55,469 bases of DNA from Pseudoduganella buxea (GTDB taxonomy: Bacteria; Pseudomonadota; Gammaproteobacteria; Burkholderiales; Burkholderiaceae_D), in NCBI RefSeq assembly GCF_009720835.1, contig NZ_WNKZ01000036.1, positions 1 to 55,469 on the forward strand. The letters run 5' to 3'. This document shows, piece by piece, positions 9,204 through 17,540 of this stretch. The translations under genes and the position numbers were made by a program. Numbering within the stretch: position 1 is the stretch's first letter; the number at the start of each line of letters is the position of its first letter. The notes under the pieces were generated by a model. That model ran no database searches and was not told the origin of the DNA. It was given only the letters and a program-made list of their open reading frames with translations.

Positions 9204-9498
9204 GCAGTGCCCCTTTTCTCAGTCGAGCTCGCACTGTAGCGGGCTGGGCGCCGCACTTCCGTACGGCCGCGCACCGGTCCGTGCAGCTCAGCCGATGTGT
9301 CAGCACAACAATGCAGGTGCACCCGATACGCCTGACAGGCAAGAATTCGTGCTTATTTCCCACGAAAAATGCCAGAAGGCACGGTTTATTGGATCGGTTT
9401 AAGCTGGATCAAACTCGCCGGCAAGCCCGGCGGGAAGGCGCTGCCTATACTGCAAGGATTGCGTGGCGCACCCGGCGCCCGTTTCATGGAGACCCCCC

Positions 9499-10023
9499 AT
9501 GCGCCAGGACCCCTTATCCGCCGGCATCGGCGATATGCTGCAGAAATTTCGAAAGATGGAAAGCTGGATGCGCCGCTTCGGCATCCCGCCCGTGCTGGCC
9601 CGCATGCCCGTCTGGGTGCTGTGCTTGCACTACTGCCTGATGATGCGGGGGAAGACGGCTCGCATCGCCAAGGTCGCCGAGCGCATCGAGCGCTGGCTGG
9701 ACGCCATCATGGCGCTGTCGCGGCAGGACGATTCCCGTACCGAACTGATCGATATGGACCGGGGCATGCGCAACGATATCGAATCGACCAAGCGCACCTT
9801 GCTGGCGCTGCGCGAGATCAGCCTCGACGTGGGCACCATGTTCTGCAGCATTGGCTTCCACTCGCGTCTGCTCGACCGCACTCAGCAAGGCTTCCTGAAC
9901 GTGGTGGACGCCTCCTGCGCAACTGCCACGACCTTGCAGGATGCGCTGGAAGCCCATGACACCCATGCCTTGCTGCTGTTGCGCCAGATGCAAAACCACG
10001 ACGGCGAACGGACGCCTGCCTGA
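9499..10023 (+). CDS. Hypothetical cytoplasmic helical protein
   Basis: 174 residues from the ATG at 9499; a GGAG lies 11 bases upstream. An earlier in-frame GTG (9463) has no ribosome site. The protein is predicted mainly alpha-helical (MLQKFRKMESWMRRFG..., TARIAKVAERIERWLDAIM) with one moderately hydrophobic stretch (VLARMPVWVLCLHYCLMM), and has no recognised domain. A TATACT hexamer at 9446-9451 could be its -10. Its 3' end directly abuts the degenerate 18-bp repeat tract. Confidence 0.65.
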   Translation: MRQDPLSAGIGDMLQKFRKMESWMRRFGIPPVLARMPVWVLCLHYCLMMRGKTARIAKVAERIERWLDAIMALSRQDDSRTELIDMDRGMRNDIESTKRTLLALREISLDVGTMFCSIGFHSRLLDRTQQGFLNVVDASCATATTLQDALEAHDTHALLLLRQMQNHDGERTPA

Positions 10024-10028
10024 AGACT

Positions 10029-10315
10029 GTGGCTGCCGTGACTGCCGCAGTCGCCGCAGTCGCCGTAGTTACCGCAGTCGCTGTGGTTACCGAAGTCGCT
10101 GTGGTTACCGAAGTCGCTGTGGTCGCTACGGGTGCTTTAGCTATCGCAGTCGCCTAGATATAGCAGTCGCCGTAGTGGCCGCAGTCGCTGTAGTGGGCTG
10201 CCACATTCGCGGTAGTTATCGCAATCGCGCTAGTTATGCAATCGCTGTAGTTAGCGAAGCCTCAATAGGTGCCGCAGTCGCCATAGGTGGGGGCGCTGTA
10301 GTTGCCATGGGTGCC
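10029..10315. repeat. Degenerate 18-bp tandem repeat tract
   Basis: About a dozen imperfect copies of an 18-base unit, best consensus GTAGTTACCGCAGTCGCT. The clearest run is 10065-10082, 10083-10100 and 10101-10118 (the last two identical), with further copies at 10137 and 10172 and decayed copies beyond. On the minus strand part of the tract reads as a Gly/Asn/Tyr/Ser/Asp/Cys hexapeptide pattern such as GNHSDF, but stop codons (TGA, TAG) interrupt it, so I do not call a gene. Confidence 0.85.
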
Positions 10316-10825
10316 GATTGCCCTGGCCGACGGTTCGCCCGCTGGCGCAGGTACAGCCAACCCCAGACCCCAAAATCCGCATCCAGGCGCGTACGAAAAG
10401 GGTCGTTCCGCAGTTATTCCGCGCTCATTCCGCCACCCATGCAGCATGCCAATCCGTCGCGCATCGGCTAGTGACCCGCGCGGCGCACTGCCATCGCATC
10501 ACAGCAAGTCATCGCATCACCGCCGATCAACGCATCTGTCGGCGCGGCCGCGCGCCAGCCTCATGGCGGCGCAAAAATCCCAGGATGGCACGAGCAAGGT
10601 ACTTCAGACGGTCCGGCCGGATCAGGCGATAACCGCCTGTTCGCCATCACGCTTCGACGCGGCCCCGGCGTGAACCGGTTACCGCACGACGGCTTCCGGG
10701 CAGCGGGTGAAGAGGTGCCGCTGCCCGATCGTCGCTGCCGTGCCGCCGGCCGCGCCTATCGTGATCGTGTTGCGCGCAAGGGAGCGCGCTGTTTCATGGT
10801 GACTGTGCGAAACTGCACAGAAGGC
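10316..10825. other. Gene-poor spacer with an orphan dyad
   Basis: No open frame here has a ribosome site, codon pattern or recognisable product. The only clear feature is CTGTGCGAAACTGCACAG (10803-10820), a member of the TGTGCG-N4 dyad family. It lies next to the 3' end of the gene at 10826-11074 rather than at a proper distance from a start codon, so it may be non-functional or drive antisense transcription. Confidence 0.5.
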
Positions 10826-11074
10826 TTAGTGCGCTTTTGACAAGATCAGCAGCCAGCGCCCGAACAGCAGCACTTCGATATGGCCCGGCTCGACGCCGGT
10901 ATCGCATTCGATGAGGGGGTTGACGGCATAGAAGCGCTTGCGGAAATCGCGGCAGACCAGCATTTCACGCTTGCCGAAACGGACCAGAAAGGACATGGGG
11001 GCATACTCCAGGCCAAAGCGGGATTCGAAGCGGTTACCGATGCGCGAGCCGATGCCGGTGTTGATGGTTGCCAT
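10826..11074 (-). CDS. Small hypothetical protein (82 aa)
   Basis: 82 residues, basic, without signal peptide. The start at 11074 is supported by AAGGAATT upstream. The pattern is mixed beta/alpha (MSFLVRFGKREMLVCRDFRKRFYAV... HIEVLLFGRWLLILSKAH). I recognise no family. The codon pattern and ribosome site favour a real gene. Confidence 0.6.
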   Translation of the reverse strand: MATINTGIGSRIGNRFESRFGLEYAPMSFLVRFGKREMLVCRDFRKRFYAVNPLIECDTGVEPGHIEVLLFGRWLLILSKAH

Positions 11075-11285
11075 GACAATTCCTTAAGTTTGGGTTGCTA
11101 AGGTGTTTGCATTCAAGACTCCGGTCGTGCTGTCGCCAACGTGGCCGTTACCGCTGCTGCGGCGTGCCTGGCTGCCCGGGTCCTGTACTGCACTGGATAG
11201 AAGCTTATCATAACCACTGTACAAAAACACAGGCCTGTATGAAAAAACAGGTTTTTTTGACCATCGTTGTTATCGCGCATCGCAT

Positions 11286-12002
11286 ATGAGTAAAATTGCA
11301 TACGGGAAATTGACCCGATTCCTGGCCGCCCGGCTGAGCCCCGGCGGCGAGTTGGGCTTGCACCTGACGGCCGGTGTCGTCATGCTGGTCGTCGGCGTTA
11401 CCGCCTTTGCCGAAATCGCCGATGCCGTCGGCGAGGGCGACGATATCGCCCGGTACGACGAGCATGTTTCGCAGTGGTTCTACCAACACGCGTTCGAGCC
11501 GCTGACCACCTTCATGCTGGGTATTACCCACCTGCACGGCATTCCCGCCATGTGCGTGCTGTCGAGCCTGCTTGGCCTGTGGTTCTGGCGCAAGGGCGCG
11601 CCGTACTGGCTGCTGGCCACGGCCATCGCCGTGCCGGGCGGCATGCTGCTCAATGTGCTGCTGAAGCATGTGTACCAGCGCGCCCGGCCCGCCTTCGAGG
11701 AGCCTTTCCTCACCTTGGCCACCTACAGCTTTCCCAGCGGGCACACGGCGGCGGCGACACTGTTCTATGGTTTGCTGGCCAGCTATGTCGTCACCACCAG
11801 CAGCAACTGGCGCGTGCGCTGCGCGGCGATGCTGGGCGCCGCACTGATGGTGGCGCTGGTGGCCCTGAGCCGTGTTTACCTGGGGGCCCACTTCGTCAGC
11901 GACGTGCTGGCCGCGATGGCCGAAAGTGCCGCCTGGCTGGCCGTCTGCATCACATCCGTGTCCACCTTGCGGCGCCGCCGCCACGCTCGCAAGGACCAGT
12001 GA
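11286..12002 (+). CDS. PAP2 family phosphatase (membrane)
   Basis: 238 residues with about six membrane helices. All three phosphatidic acid phosphatase type 2 motifs are present: KHVYQRARP, YSFPSGHTA and SRVYLGAHFVSDV, with the catalytic histidines in motifs 2 and 3. It would dephosphorylate a lipid phosphate such as phosphatidate or undecaprenyl pyrophosphate at the outer face of the inner membrane. Its TGA overlaps the ATG of the lipid-kinase gene by one base, and the metallophosphoesterase follows 12 bp after that, so the three form an operon. The ribosome site is poor. Confidence 0.9.
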   Translation: MSKIAYGKLTRFLAARLSPGGELGLHLTAGVVMLVVGVTAFAEIADAVGEGDDIARYDEHVSQWFYQHAFEPLTTFMLGITHLHGIPAMCVLSSLLGLWFWRKGAPYWLLATAIAVPGGMLLNVLLKHVYQRARPAFEEPFLTLATYSFPSGHTAAATLFYGLLASYVVTTSSNWRVRCAAMLGAALMVALVALSRVYLGAHFVSDVLAAMAESAAWLAVCITSVSTLRRRRHARKDQ

Positions 12003-12928
12003 TGCCGGAAGATCCTGTGCAAGGCATGTTGGACCTGAAGAACAACGTGGCCGTCATCGTCAACGCGGCGGCCGGCCTCGGCTACGATGGCGACTGGGCC
12101 GCCGCGCTGCGCGGCAAGTTCGCCGCCGTCGGCCTGCGCGCCGACGTCACCCTGGCCGCCAGCGGCGACGAGATGATCGGCGCGGCCCGCGATGCCGTCG
12201 CGCGTGGCGTCGACATCGTCGCGGCCGGCGGTGGCGACGGCACCATCAACGCCGTCGCGTCCGTCATGGTCGACAGCGACATCACCTTTGCCGTGCTGCC
12301 GCTGGGCACCCTGAACCATTTTGCCAAGGACCTGGGTATCCCGCTGGCGCTGGACGAGGCCATCGCAACCATTGTCAAGGGGAGCGTGAGGCGGGTCGAC
12401 GTGGGCGAAGTGAACGGCCGCGTGTTCCTGAACAATTCCAGCCTGGGCCTGTACCCGGACATCGTGCGCGACCGCGAGAAACAGCAGCGCCGCCTGGGCC
12501 GGGGCAAGTGGCTGGCGTTCTGCTGGGCGTCCGTGGCGGCGCTGCGCCGTTTTCCCTTTCTCAGCGTGCGGTTGAAGGTGGGCGAGGACGAGCATGCGCG
12601 GCGCACCCCTTTCGTTTTCATCGGCAATAATGAATATCTGATGCAGGGCCTGACCATCGGCGAGCGGGCCGTGCTCGATGGCGGCAAGCTGAGCCTGTAC
12701 GTGGCGCAGCGGCCGACCCGGCGCGGCCTGGTCCGCTTCGCCTGCCACGCCCTGCTGGGCAGGCTGGGTCAGTCGCCCGACTTCGACGTGCTGCTGGCCG
12801 AGTGCTTCGCCATCGACACGCGCCGCAAGCTGATCCGCGTCGCCACCGACGGCGAGGTGACCTTGATGGCGCCACCCCTGAACTACCGCTCGCGCCCGGC
12901 CGCGCTGGCGGTCATCGTGCCCCGCTGA
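12002..12928 (+). CDS. Diacylglycerol kinase family lipid kinase
   Basis: 308 residues from the ATG at 12002, which overlaps the PAP2 stop codon (TGATG). The DAGK catalytic domain shows AAGGGDGTINAVAS near residue 76 (nucleotide loop) and VLPLGTLNHFAKDLGIP shortly after. A C-terminal beta-rich domain includes PFVFIGNNEYLMQG and DGGKLSLYVA. Members phosphorylate diacylglycerol, sphingosine-like or other lipids (YegS/LCB5 superfamily). Coupling with a PAP2 phosphatase suggests opposing reactions on a membrane lipid pool; the exact substrate is unknown. An internal ATG at 12026 is a possible alternative start. Confidence 0.88.
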   Translation: MPEDPVQGMLDLKNNVAVIVNAAAGLGYDGDWAAALRGKFAAVGLRADVTLAASGDEMIGAARDAVARGVDIVAAGGGDGTINAVASVMVDSDITFAVLPLGTLNHFAKDLGIPLALDEAIATIVKGSVRRVDVGEVNGRVFLNNSSLGLYPDIVRDREKQQRRLGRGKWLAFCWASVAALRRFPFLSVRLKVGEDEHARRTPFVFIGNNEYLMQGLTIGERAVLDGGKLSLYVAQRPTRRGLVRFACHALLGRLGQSPDFDVLLAECFAIDTRRKLIRVATDGEVTLMAPPLNYRSRPAALAVIVPR

Positions 12929-12940
12929 CAGGAGACTTGC

Positions 12941-13759
12941 ATGCGCACCATCGTACATTTATCGGACATCCATTTCGGCAAGGTCGACGAGCAGCTGCTC
13001 GATCCGCTGCGCCGCACGGTGGAGTCGGTGCAACCGGATATCGTCGTCGTCTCGGGCGACCTGACGCAGCGTGCCCGCAGCGAACAGTTCAAGGCCGCAC
13101 GGGCCTACCTCGACACCTTGCCGCAGCCGCAGATCGTCGTGCCGGGCAACCACGATATTCCGCTCTACAACGTGGCGGCGCGCTTCCTGACGCCGCTGAC
13201 GAAATACCGCCGCTACATCACGCCGAACCTGGCGCCGGAATTCGTGGATGACGAGATTGCCGTGATGGGCCTGAACACGGCACGTTCGCTGACGATCAAG
13301 GACGGCCGCGTCAACCGCGAGCAGCTCAACCGCCTGCACGCACGTCTGGCCGGCGTCGGCGAGCACCTGACCCGCATCGTCGTCACCCACCATCCCTTCG
13401 ACCTGCCCGATCACCTCGACGAGGAAGACCTGGTCGACCGCGCGCCGATGGCGATGGACGCCTTCGCCAAGTGCGGCGTCGACCTGCTGCTGGCCGGGCA
13501 CGTGCACACCAGCCATTCGGCCAGCAGCGCCAAGCGCTACAAGATCGCCGGCTATTCGGCCCTGGTGGTACAGGCAGGCACGGCGACGTCGACGCGGGGG
13601 CGGGGCGAAACGAATTCCTTCAATGTGCTGCGGTTGGACACGGACGACATCCAGGTCGAGCGCTACAGCTGGAAGGACGCGTCGAAGGCCTTCGAGGTGG
13701 CCACCGTCGAGTGCTTCCGGCGCGAGGGCAATACGTGGGAACCGTGGCTGGGGGATTGA
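12941..13759 (+). CDS. Calcineurin-type metallophosphoesterase
   Basis: 272 residues; the start is supported by AGGAGA eight bases upstream. The full set of metallophosphoesterase motifs is present: HLSDIHFG (DxH), VVSGDLTQR (GD), VPGNHD (GNHD), VVTHHPFD (H) and LAGHVHTS (GHxH). No signal peptide is seen, so it is probably cytoplasmic. The motif set resembles cyclic-nucleotide or general phosphodiesterases of the CpdA/Icc type, but the substrate is not certain. It is the third gene of the PAP2 - lipid kinase operon. Confidence 0.88.
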   Translation: MRTIVHLSDIHFGKVDEQLLDPLRRTVESVQPDIVVVSGDLTQRARSEQFKAARAYLDTLPQPQIVVPGNHDIPLYNVAARFLTPLTKYRRYITPNLAPEFVDDEIAVMGLNTARSLTIKDGRVNREQLNRLHARLAGVGEHLTRIVVTHHPFDLPDHLDEEDLVDRAPMAMDAFAKCGVDLLLAGHVHTSHSASSAKRYKIAGYSALVVQAGTATSTRGRGETNSFNVLRLDTDDIQVERYSWKDASKAFEVATVECFRREGNTWEPWLGD

Positions 13760-13790
13760 GCTGTTACGGCCGCTAGCTGATCTATGATCG

Positions 13791-13831
13791 TTACAGCCAG
13801 TAATCCCCCACGTCGCGACCCATTCTTGCAT
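13791..13831 (-). pseudogene. Truncated duplicate of the phospholipase D gene 3' end
   Basis: These 41 bases align with the last 42 bases of the intact gene (14017-14058). They read ATG-CAA-GAA-TGG-GTC-GCG... against ATG-AAG-GAG-TGG-GCG-GCC..., with one base deleted in the TGG-TGG pair, then the same GATTACTGGCTGTAA ending. The 13 bases downstream are also shared (TGATCTATGATCG / TGATCCATGATCG). The rest of the duplicate is absent; the repeat cassette lies between the two copies. Confidence 0.75.
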
Positions 13832-13840
13832 CCTAGCCAC

Positions 13841-13999
13841 TGTCCACCTCGGGGTCAGACCCCGACAAGACACGAGCTCATCGGTCGCTACTGCTGAGCC
13901 TGTGTCCACCTCGGGGTCAGACCCCGACAAGACACAAGCTCATCCGGTCGCTACTGCTGAGCCTGTGTCCGTGTCGGGGTCTGACCCCACGGTGGACAC
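13841..13999. repeat. Tandem 60/61-bp repeat carrying GGGGTCAGACCCC
   Basis: Unit 1 is 13841-13900 and unit 2 is 13903-13963; they are nearly identical and each contains the palindrome GGGGTCAGACCCC, then GACAAGACAC and GCTACTGCTGAGCC. A third, partial and inverted-type unit follows with GGGGTCTGACCCC (13976-13988). I remember similar elements as dispersed repeats in Massilia/Duganella genomes. No coding function is visible. Confidence 0.85.
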
Positions 14000-14016
14000 G
14001 GGCTGATCCATGATCG

Positions 14017-15405
14017 TTACAGCCAGTAATCCCACCACTTGGCCGCCCACTCCTTCATCCGCGTGACGGTGGAGCGGTCGCGCCAGGCGGCCAGCGTGAC
14101 TTCCTTGGAATTGCGCAGGTCTTCCCGGAAGGCGTTTTCCATTTCGTTGCCGAAGGCGTCGCCCAGCACGATGACATTCACTTCGCTGTTGTGCAGGAAG
14201 CTGCGCGTGTCCATATTGGTCGAGCCCACCGTGGACCAGACGCCATCGATGACGGCCGTCTTGGCATGCAGCACGGCCAGCTTCAGCTCGAAGATGCGCA
14301 CGCCCGAGGCCAGCAGGGGCTCGTAGAAGGCGCGCCCGGCGTGGAAGACGAGGCCGCTGTCCGATACGCTGGGCAGCACCAGCTGCACCTTGACGCCCCG
14401 TTTGGCGGCATCCATCAGCGCCTGCAGGGTCTGCTCGTCCGGCACGAAATAGGCGCAGGTGATGTGGATCGATTTCTTTGCTTCCTGGATCGCCAGCAGC
14501 ATGGATTTGTAGATCTCGAACTTGCCGCCCGGTTCGCTGCCGAGGATGCGCACCAGCTTGTCGCCGGCGATGACGGGATTGGGGAAGTAGTCCGCTTCGC
14601 GCAGGTCGTCCGCATCCTGCTTGGTCCAGTTCTGGATAAACAGCCACTGCATCGCGTGCACGGCCGGGCCCTCGATGCGCACGTGGGTGTCGCGCCAGCC
14701 CACGTCCTTCTCGGAGCGGGGCCGCGACTTCGAGCGGAACGGCGAGCTCTTCGAATAGGTGTCGCTGATGTTGATGCCGCCGGCAAAGCCGATCTTGCCG
14801 TCGACGATCAGCATCTTGCGGTGGTCGCGGTTGTTCACCTTCCAGCCATTGCCCCGCACCTTGGTCGGGTTGACGGGATTGAAGGCCACCAGGTGGATGC
14901 CGGCCTTGCGCATGCGGTCGAAGAATTCCTGCGGCACGGCCAGGGTGCCCACGCTGTCGTAGATGATGTTGACGACAACACCGGCGCGCTGGCGTTCCAT
15001 CAGCAGCTCGGCGAATTTGTCGCCCAGTTCGTCCTGGTCGAAGATATAGGTTTCGAAATTGATGCTGTGCTTGGCGCCAGCGATGGCCTTCATCATCTCG
15101 GCCATCGTCTGGGGGCCGTCGAACAGCAGCTTGACCTGGTTGCCGGCGATCAGGGGCACGCCCGTGGCCGCTTCCTCCAGCGCCGCCTGGGCCTTCAGGT
15201 CCAGGGTCGACTTGGACCAGCGCTTGGCCAGCAGGGCCTTGGCCTTGTCCGGCGACAGGGTGCCGTTGGCCGACTGCACCACGGGTGCAGCAGCGGCCTG
15301 GGCTTTCGTCTTGTCCGAATCGACGGTGGGCAGCGAGGCGCAGGCCACGAGGGACCACATCGCCAGGATCAGGGGCAGACAGTGTTGCGCACGCCAGATT
15401 TTCAT
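14017..15405 (-). CDS. Phospholipase D-like / cardiolipin synthase-type lipoprotein
   Basis: 462 residues. The N-terminus is a lipoprotein signal with lipobox LVAC (Cys22). Two HKD motifs are present: H195-x-K197-x4-D202 in DHRKMLIVDG and H380-x-K382-x4-D387 in LHAKTAVIDG, each followed by the usual G-x2-N segment (FAGGINISD, TVGSTNMDT). This is the catalytic pair of phospholipase D/cardiolipin synthase enzymes, which transfer phosphatidyl groups. Lipid attachment suggests it acts on the periplasmic side, unlike the classical multi-pass ClsA. The start ATG overlaps the stop of the SpecificRecomb gene by 4 bases, so the two are translationally coupled. A mutated duplicate of its 3' end lies downstream. 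Confidence 0.88.
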   Translation of the reverse strand: MKIWRAQHCLPLILAMWSLVACASLPTVDSDKTKAQAAAAPVVQSANGTLSPDKAKALLAKRWSKSTLDLKAQAALEEAATGVPLIAGNQVKLLFDGPQTMAEMMKAIAGAKHSINFETYIFDQDELGDKFAELLMERQRAGVVVNIIYDSVGTLAVPQEFFDRMRKAGIHLVAFNPVNPTKVRGNGWKVNNRDHRKMLIVDGKIGFAGGINISDTYSKSSPFRSKSRPRSEKDVGWRDTHVRIEGPAVHAMQWLFIQNWTKQDADDLREADYFPNPVIAGDKLVRILGSEPGGKFEIYKSMLLAIQEAKKSIHITCAYFVPDEQTLQALMDAAKRGVKVQLVLPSVSDSGLVFHAGRAFYEPLLASGVRIFELKLAVLHAKTAVIDGVWSTVGSTNMDTRSFLHNSEVNVIVLGDAFGNEMENAFREDLRNSKEVTLAAWRDRSTVTRMKEWAAKWWDYWL

Positions 15406-17450
15406 TTTTTCTCCTTGCTGCCGTCTTTGCTGCCGATAAAGAAATCAACTGGTGCCTTGCGGGCCTGCCGGAACAGGGCGCGCACCAGCAGGAAGCCATG
15501 CTCGAAGGGTATGCGCCGTGCGCGCAGCGCCACCCACAGGGCAAGGCCGAAACTGACCAGCAGGTTGACACTGCCGATGGCCAGGAAGCCGATTACGGAT
15601 TTCACTACCAGTTGCCAGCTTACATCGTAGTCCAAGGCGACCAGGGCTGTCGCAAAGTTGGCAGCGGAGAAAGTCACGTGGCGGATATCGATGGGCAGGC
15701 CGATCAGCGCGCCGACGGTGCCGATGGTGCCCAGCATGATGCCAAAGTAGAAATTTCCCATCAGGCCGCCCAGGTTGTTCTCCAGGTAGGTGCCCAGCCG
15801 CGCCGTGCGCGCCTTGCCCAGCAGCGCCGACAGGCCCCGCAACTGGCCGATGCGCTGCCCCCAGCGGGTGTACAGGGCCTGGTTGTCGTAGTAGCCGGAA
15901 ATCAGGCCGGCCAGGAACAGGCAGACCCCCGCCACGCCCGCGTACAGCAGGGCCGGGGTGTGGATGGGGTCGATGTCGTGCAGCAGGTGCAGGGCCTTGT
16001 CTTTGGTGACCAGGTGGTGGCCGGCCAGCTGCAGCCAGCACCACGCGATTAGCCATGCCATCGGCAGCGCCGTGGCGATATTGCCCAGCACGGCCGTCAC
16101 CTGGGTACGCAGCACCTTGCCGATCAGTTCGGCCAGGCTGTCCAGGTCGATATGCTTGCCGTCCGGGCTTTGCAGGCCGGCCGCGATGCGCGAGGCCGTC
16201 ATGGCCGGCTGCTTCGTGGCCACCGTGAAGTGCAGCAGGTGGATCAGCATGAAGCCCAGCGAGTAATTCATGCTGAACAGGAAGGCTTCGACCAGGGGCG
16301 CCGTGCGCAGCGCGCCGAACAGGATCTTGATCAGCGCCATGACGCCGACGATCACGCCGGCCCCGGCCGAGGACAGGAACATGCCGGCCATCTGGCGGCG
16401 GTTCTCGGCGATATAGTGTTCGCCCGTGCGGCTGGCGTTTTCCGTGACGTTGCGGGCCAGCAGGTGGATATTGTCGGCGAACAGGTCGCGCACCGTGTAC
16501 TTGTTGTTGTGGGCCTCGATCAGTTCCAGCGCCAGGGCCAGCGCGGCGGCCCGCTTGCGGGTGGCGGCGACGGTGACGGGCCGGTGCGGCATGGCGTCGG
16601 CCGCCACGGCGTCGATATCGACGGTGGGCGGCTCCGGCGTGGCGCCGGACACGTCGACCAGGTACAGCAGCTTGCGCAGCCGCTCGATACTCTGGCTCAA
16701 GGTGACGAGCAGGTAGGTCAGTGCGATCGACGTGCCCTGCACCAGCGCCTTCTTGCGGATCTTGGCGATGACGCCGTCGCACTGGTCCAGCATCACCAGC
16801 AGGTGGCGGGCGTCGAGCATGACGTCGCCGCCGGCCAGCATGCGCTCGTAGCCGTCCAGGTAGTGGACCACCTCGCGGTTCTGCACGATGAAGGGCGACT
16901 CAAACTCTTCCATCTCGGTATGGAAATTCGTCAGGGTCGGTTCCAGGCCGATGGCACTGACACGGTAGCTCAGGGTCTGGATCGCTTCAAGCAGACCCGG
17001 CAGCATGATGTTCGGGCCCGGGCGGGGCGTCATCACCGTGTCGAACAGGGCCAGCCAGTCGGCCGCCGGCACGCCGGCGATCCACAGGTAGTCGGTCTGG
17101 CGGTACAGCATCTGGTCGAGCGCGTCGGCCAGGTATTCGTCGCCGAAGGCGGGCGGCAGGATGCGGTAGGCGATGCGGCGCTTCAGTTCCGTAAAGAAGC
17201 CGTCGTTCGACAGCACGCCAACCTCACTGTACAGGCTGGCATGACGGCGGCCGGCCAATAGCCGGAAGAGATAGTCGCGCAGCGACAGCGCATGCGCCGG
17301 ATTGCCCTTGAGCAGCTGGGTCAGGGTGCGGACGTTGGCGGTGGCGCGCAGGATGTCGCCGGGACGGCGGGGGCGCAAGGTCTCGACCAGGGCCACCAGG
17401 GGCTCGATGCCCGTGGTGCCGCTGTCGATGCTTTCAAGTATGGCTAGCAT
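15402..17450 (-). CDS. SpecificRecomb (Gcr) family multi-pass membrane protein
   Basis: 682 residues. The N-terminal half is soluble and helical (TLRPRRPGDILRATANVRTL..., REVVHYLDGYERMLAGGDVM), and the C-terminal half has about six to eight membrane segments (for example AGAGVIVGVMALIKILFGAL, FYFGIMLGTIGTVGALIGLP). The arrangement fits the family named after gonococcal Gcr and annotated site-specific recombinase, although nothing in the sequence resembles a recombinase active site. Coupling with a phospholipase D-like lipoprotein points to envelope or lipid work. The operon promoter carries a perfect TGTACG-CCAG-CGTACA dyad. Confidence 0.78.
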   Translation of the reverse strand: MLAILESIDSGTTGIEPLVALVETLRPRRPGDILRATANVRTLTQLLKGNPAHALSLRDYLFRLLAGRRHASLYSEVGVLSNDGFFTELKRRIAYRILPPAFGDEYLADALDQMLYRQTDYLWIAGVPAADWLALFDTVMTPRPGPNIMLPGLLEAIQTLSYRVSAIGLEPTLTNFHTEMEEFESPFIVQNREVVHYLDGYERMLAGGDVMLDARHLLVMLDQCDGVIAKIRKKALVQGTSIALTYLLVTLSQSIERLRKLLYLVDVSGATPEPPTVDIDAVAADAMPHRPVTVAATRKRAAALALALELIEAHNNKYTVRDLFADNIHLLARNVTENASRTGEHYIAENRRQMAGMFLSSAGAGVIVGVMALIKILFGALRTAPLVEAFLFSMNYSLGFMLIHLLHFTVATKQPAMTASRIAAGLQSPDGKHIDLDSLAELIGKVLRTQVTAVLGNIATALPMAWLIAWCWLQLAGHHLVTKDKALHLLHDIDPIHTPALLYAGVAGVCLFLAGLISGYYDNQALYTRWGQRIGQLRGLSALLGKARTARLGTYLENNLGGLMGNFYFGIMLGTIGTVGALIGLPIDIRHVTFSAANFATALVALDYDVSWQLVVKSVIGFLAIGSVNLLVSFGLALWVALRARRIPFEHGFLLVRALFRQARKAPVDFFIGSKDGSKEKK

Positions 17451-17487
17451 GCGGTGGTACGGTCTGGCCGCATTCGATCAAAACGCC

Positions 17488-17530
17488 AGTGTAACCGTTC
17501 GGCAATCCCTACAATGTACGCCAGCGTACA
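17488..17530 (-). promoter_or_regulatory. CRP-type dyad and -10 for the SpecificRecomb/PLD operon
   Basis: The perfect palindromic arms TGTACG-CCAG-CGTACA (17515-17530) precede a minus-strand -10 TACACT (17488-17493). If transcription starts 7 bases after the -10 (17481), the dyad is centred at -41.5, the class II activator position. The start codon at 17450 is 31 bases further on. Confidence 0.65.
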
Positions 17531-17540
17531 AACGGCCTCG

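Noticed and set aside
7777..9363. Long minus frame overlapping the CDF transporter in another phase
   Set aside because: The in-phase CDF product has all family motifs; the other frame is low-complexity Arg/Gly.
9941..10471. Plus-strand frame through the 18-bp repeat giving an RSRCGY / AVAVV peptide
   Set aside because: The peptide only mirrors the DNA repeat, it starts inside the 9499 gene and has no ribosome site.
10803..10820. Dyad CTGTGCGAAACTGCACAG as a promoter site
   Set aside because: It lies beside the 3' end of the gene at 10826 and no start codon or -10 is in the right position, so I keep it as orphan.
13841..13999. Possible CRISPR array
   Set aside because: Only two full units, no unique spacers of constant length, and palindromic core; no cas genes.
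15402..17450. True site-specific DNA recombinase
   Set aside because: The family label exists, but the protein has many membrane helices and no tyrosine- or serine-recombinase residues.
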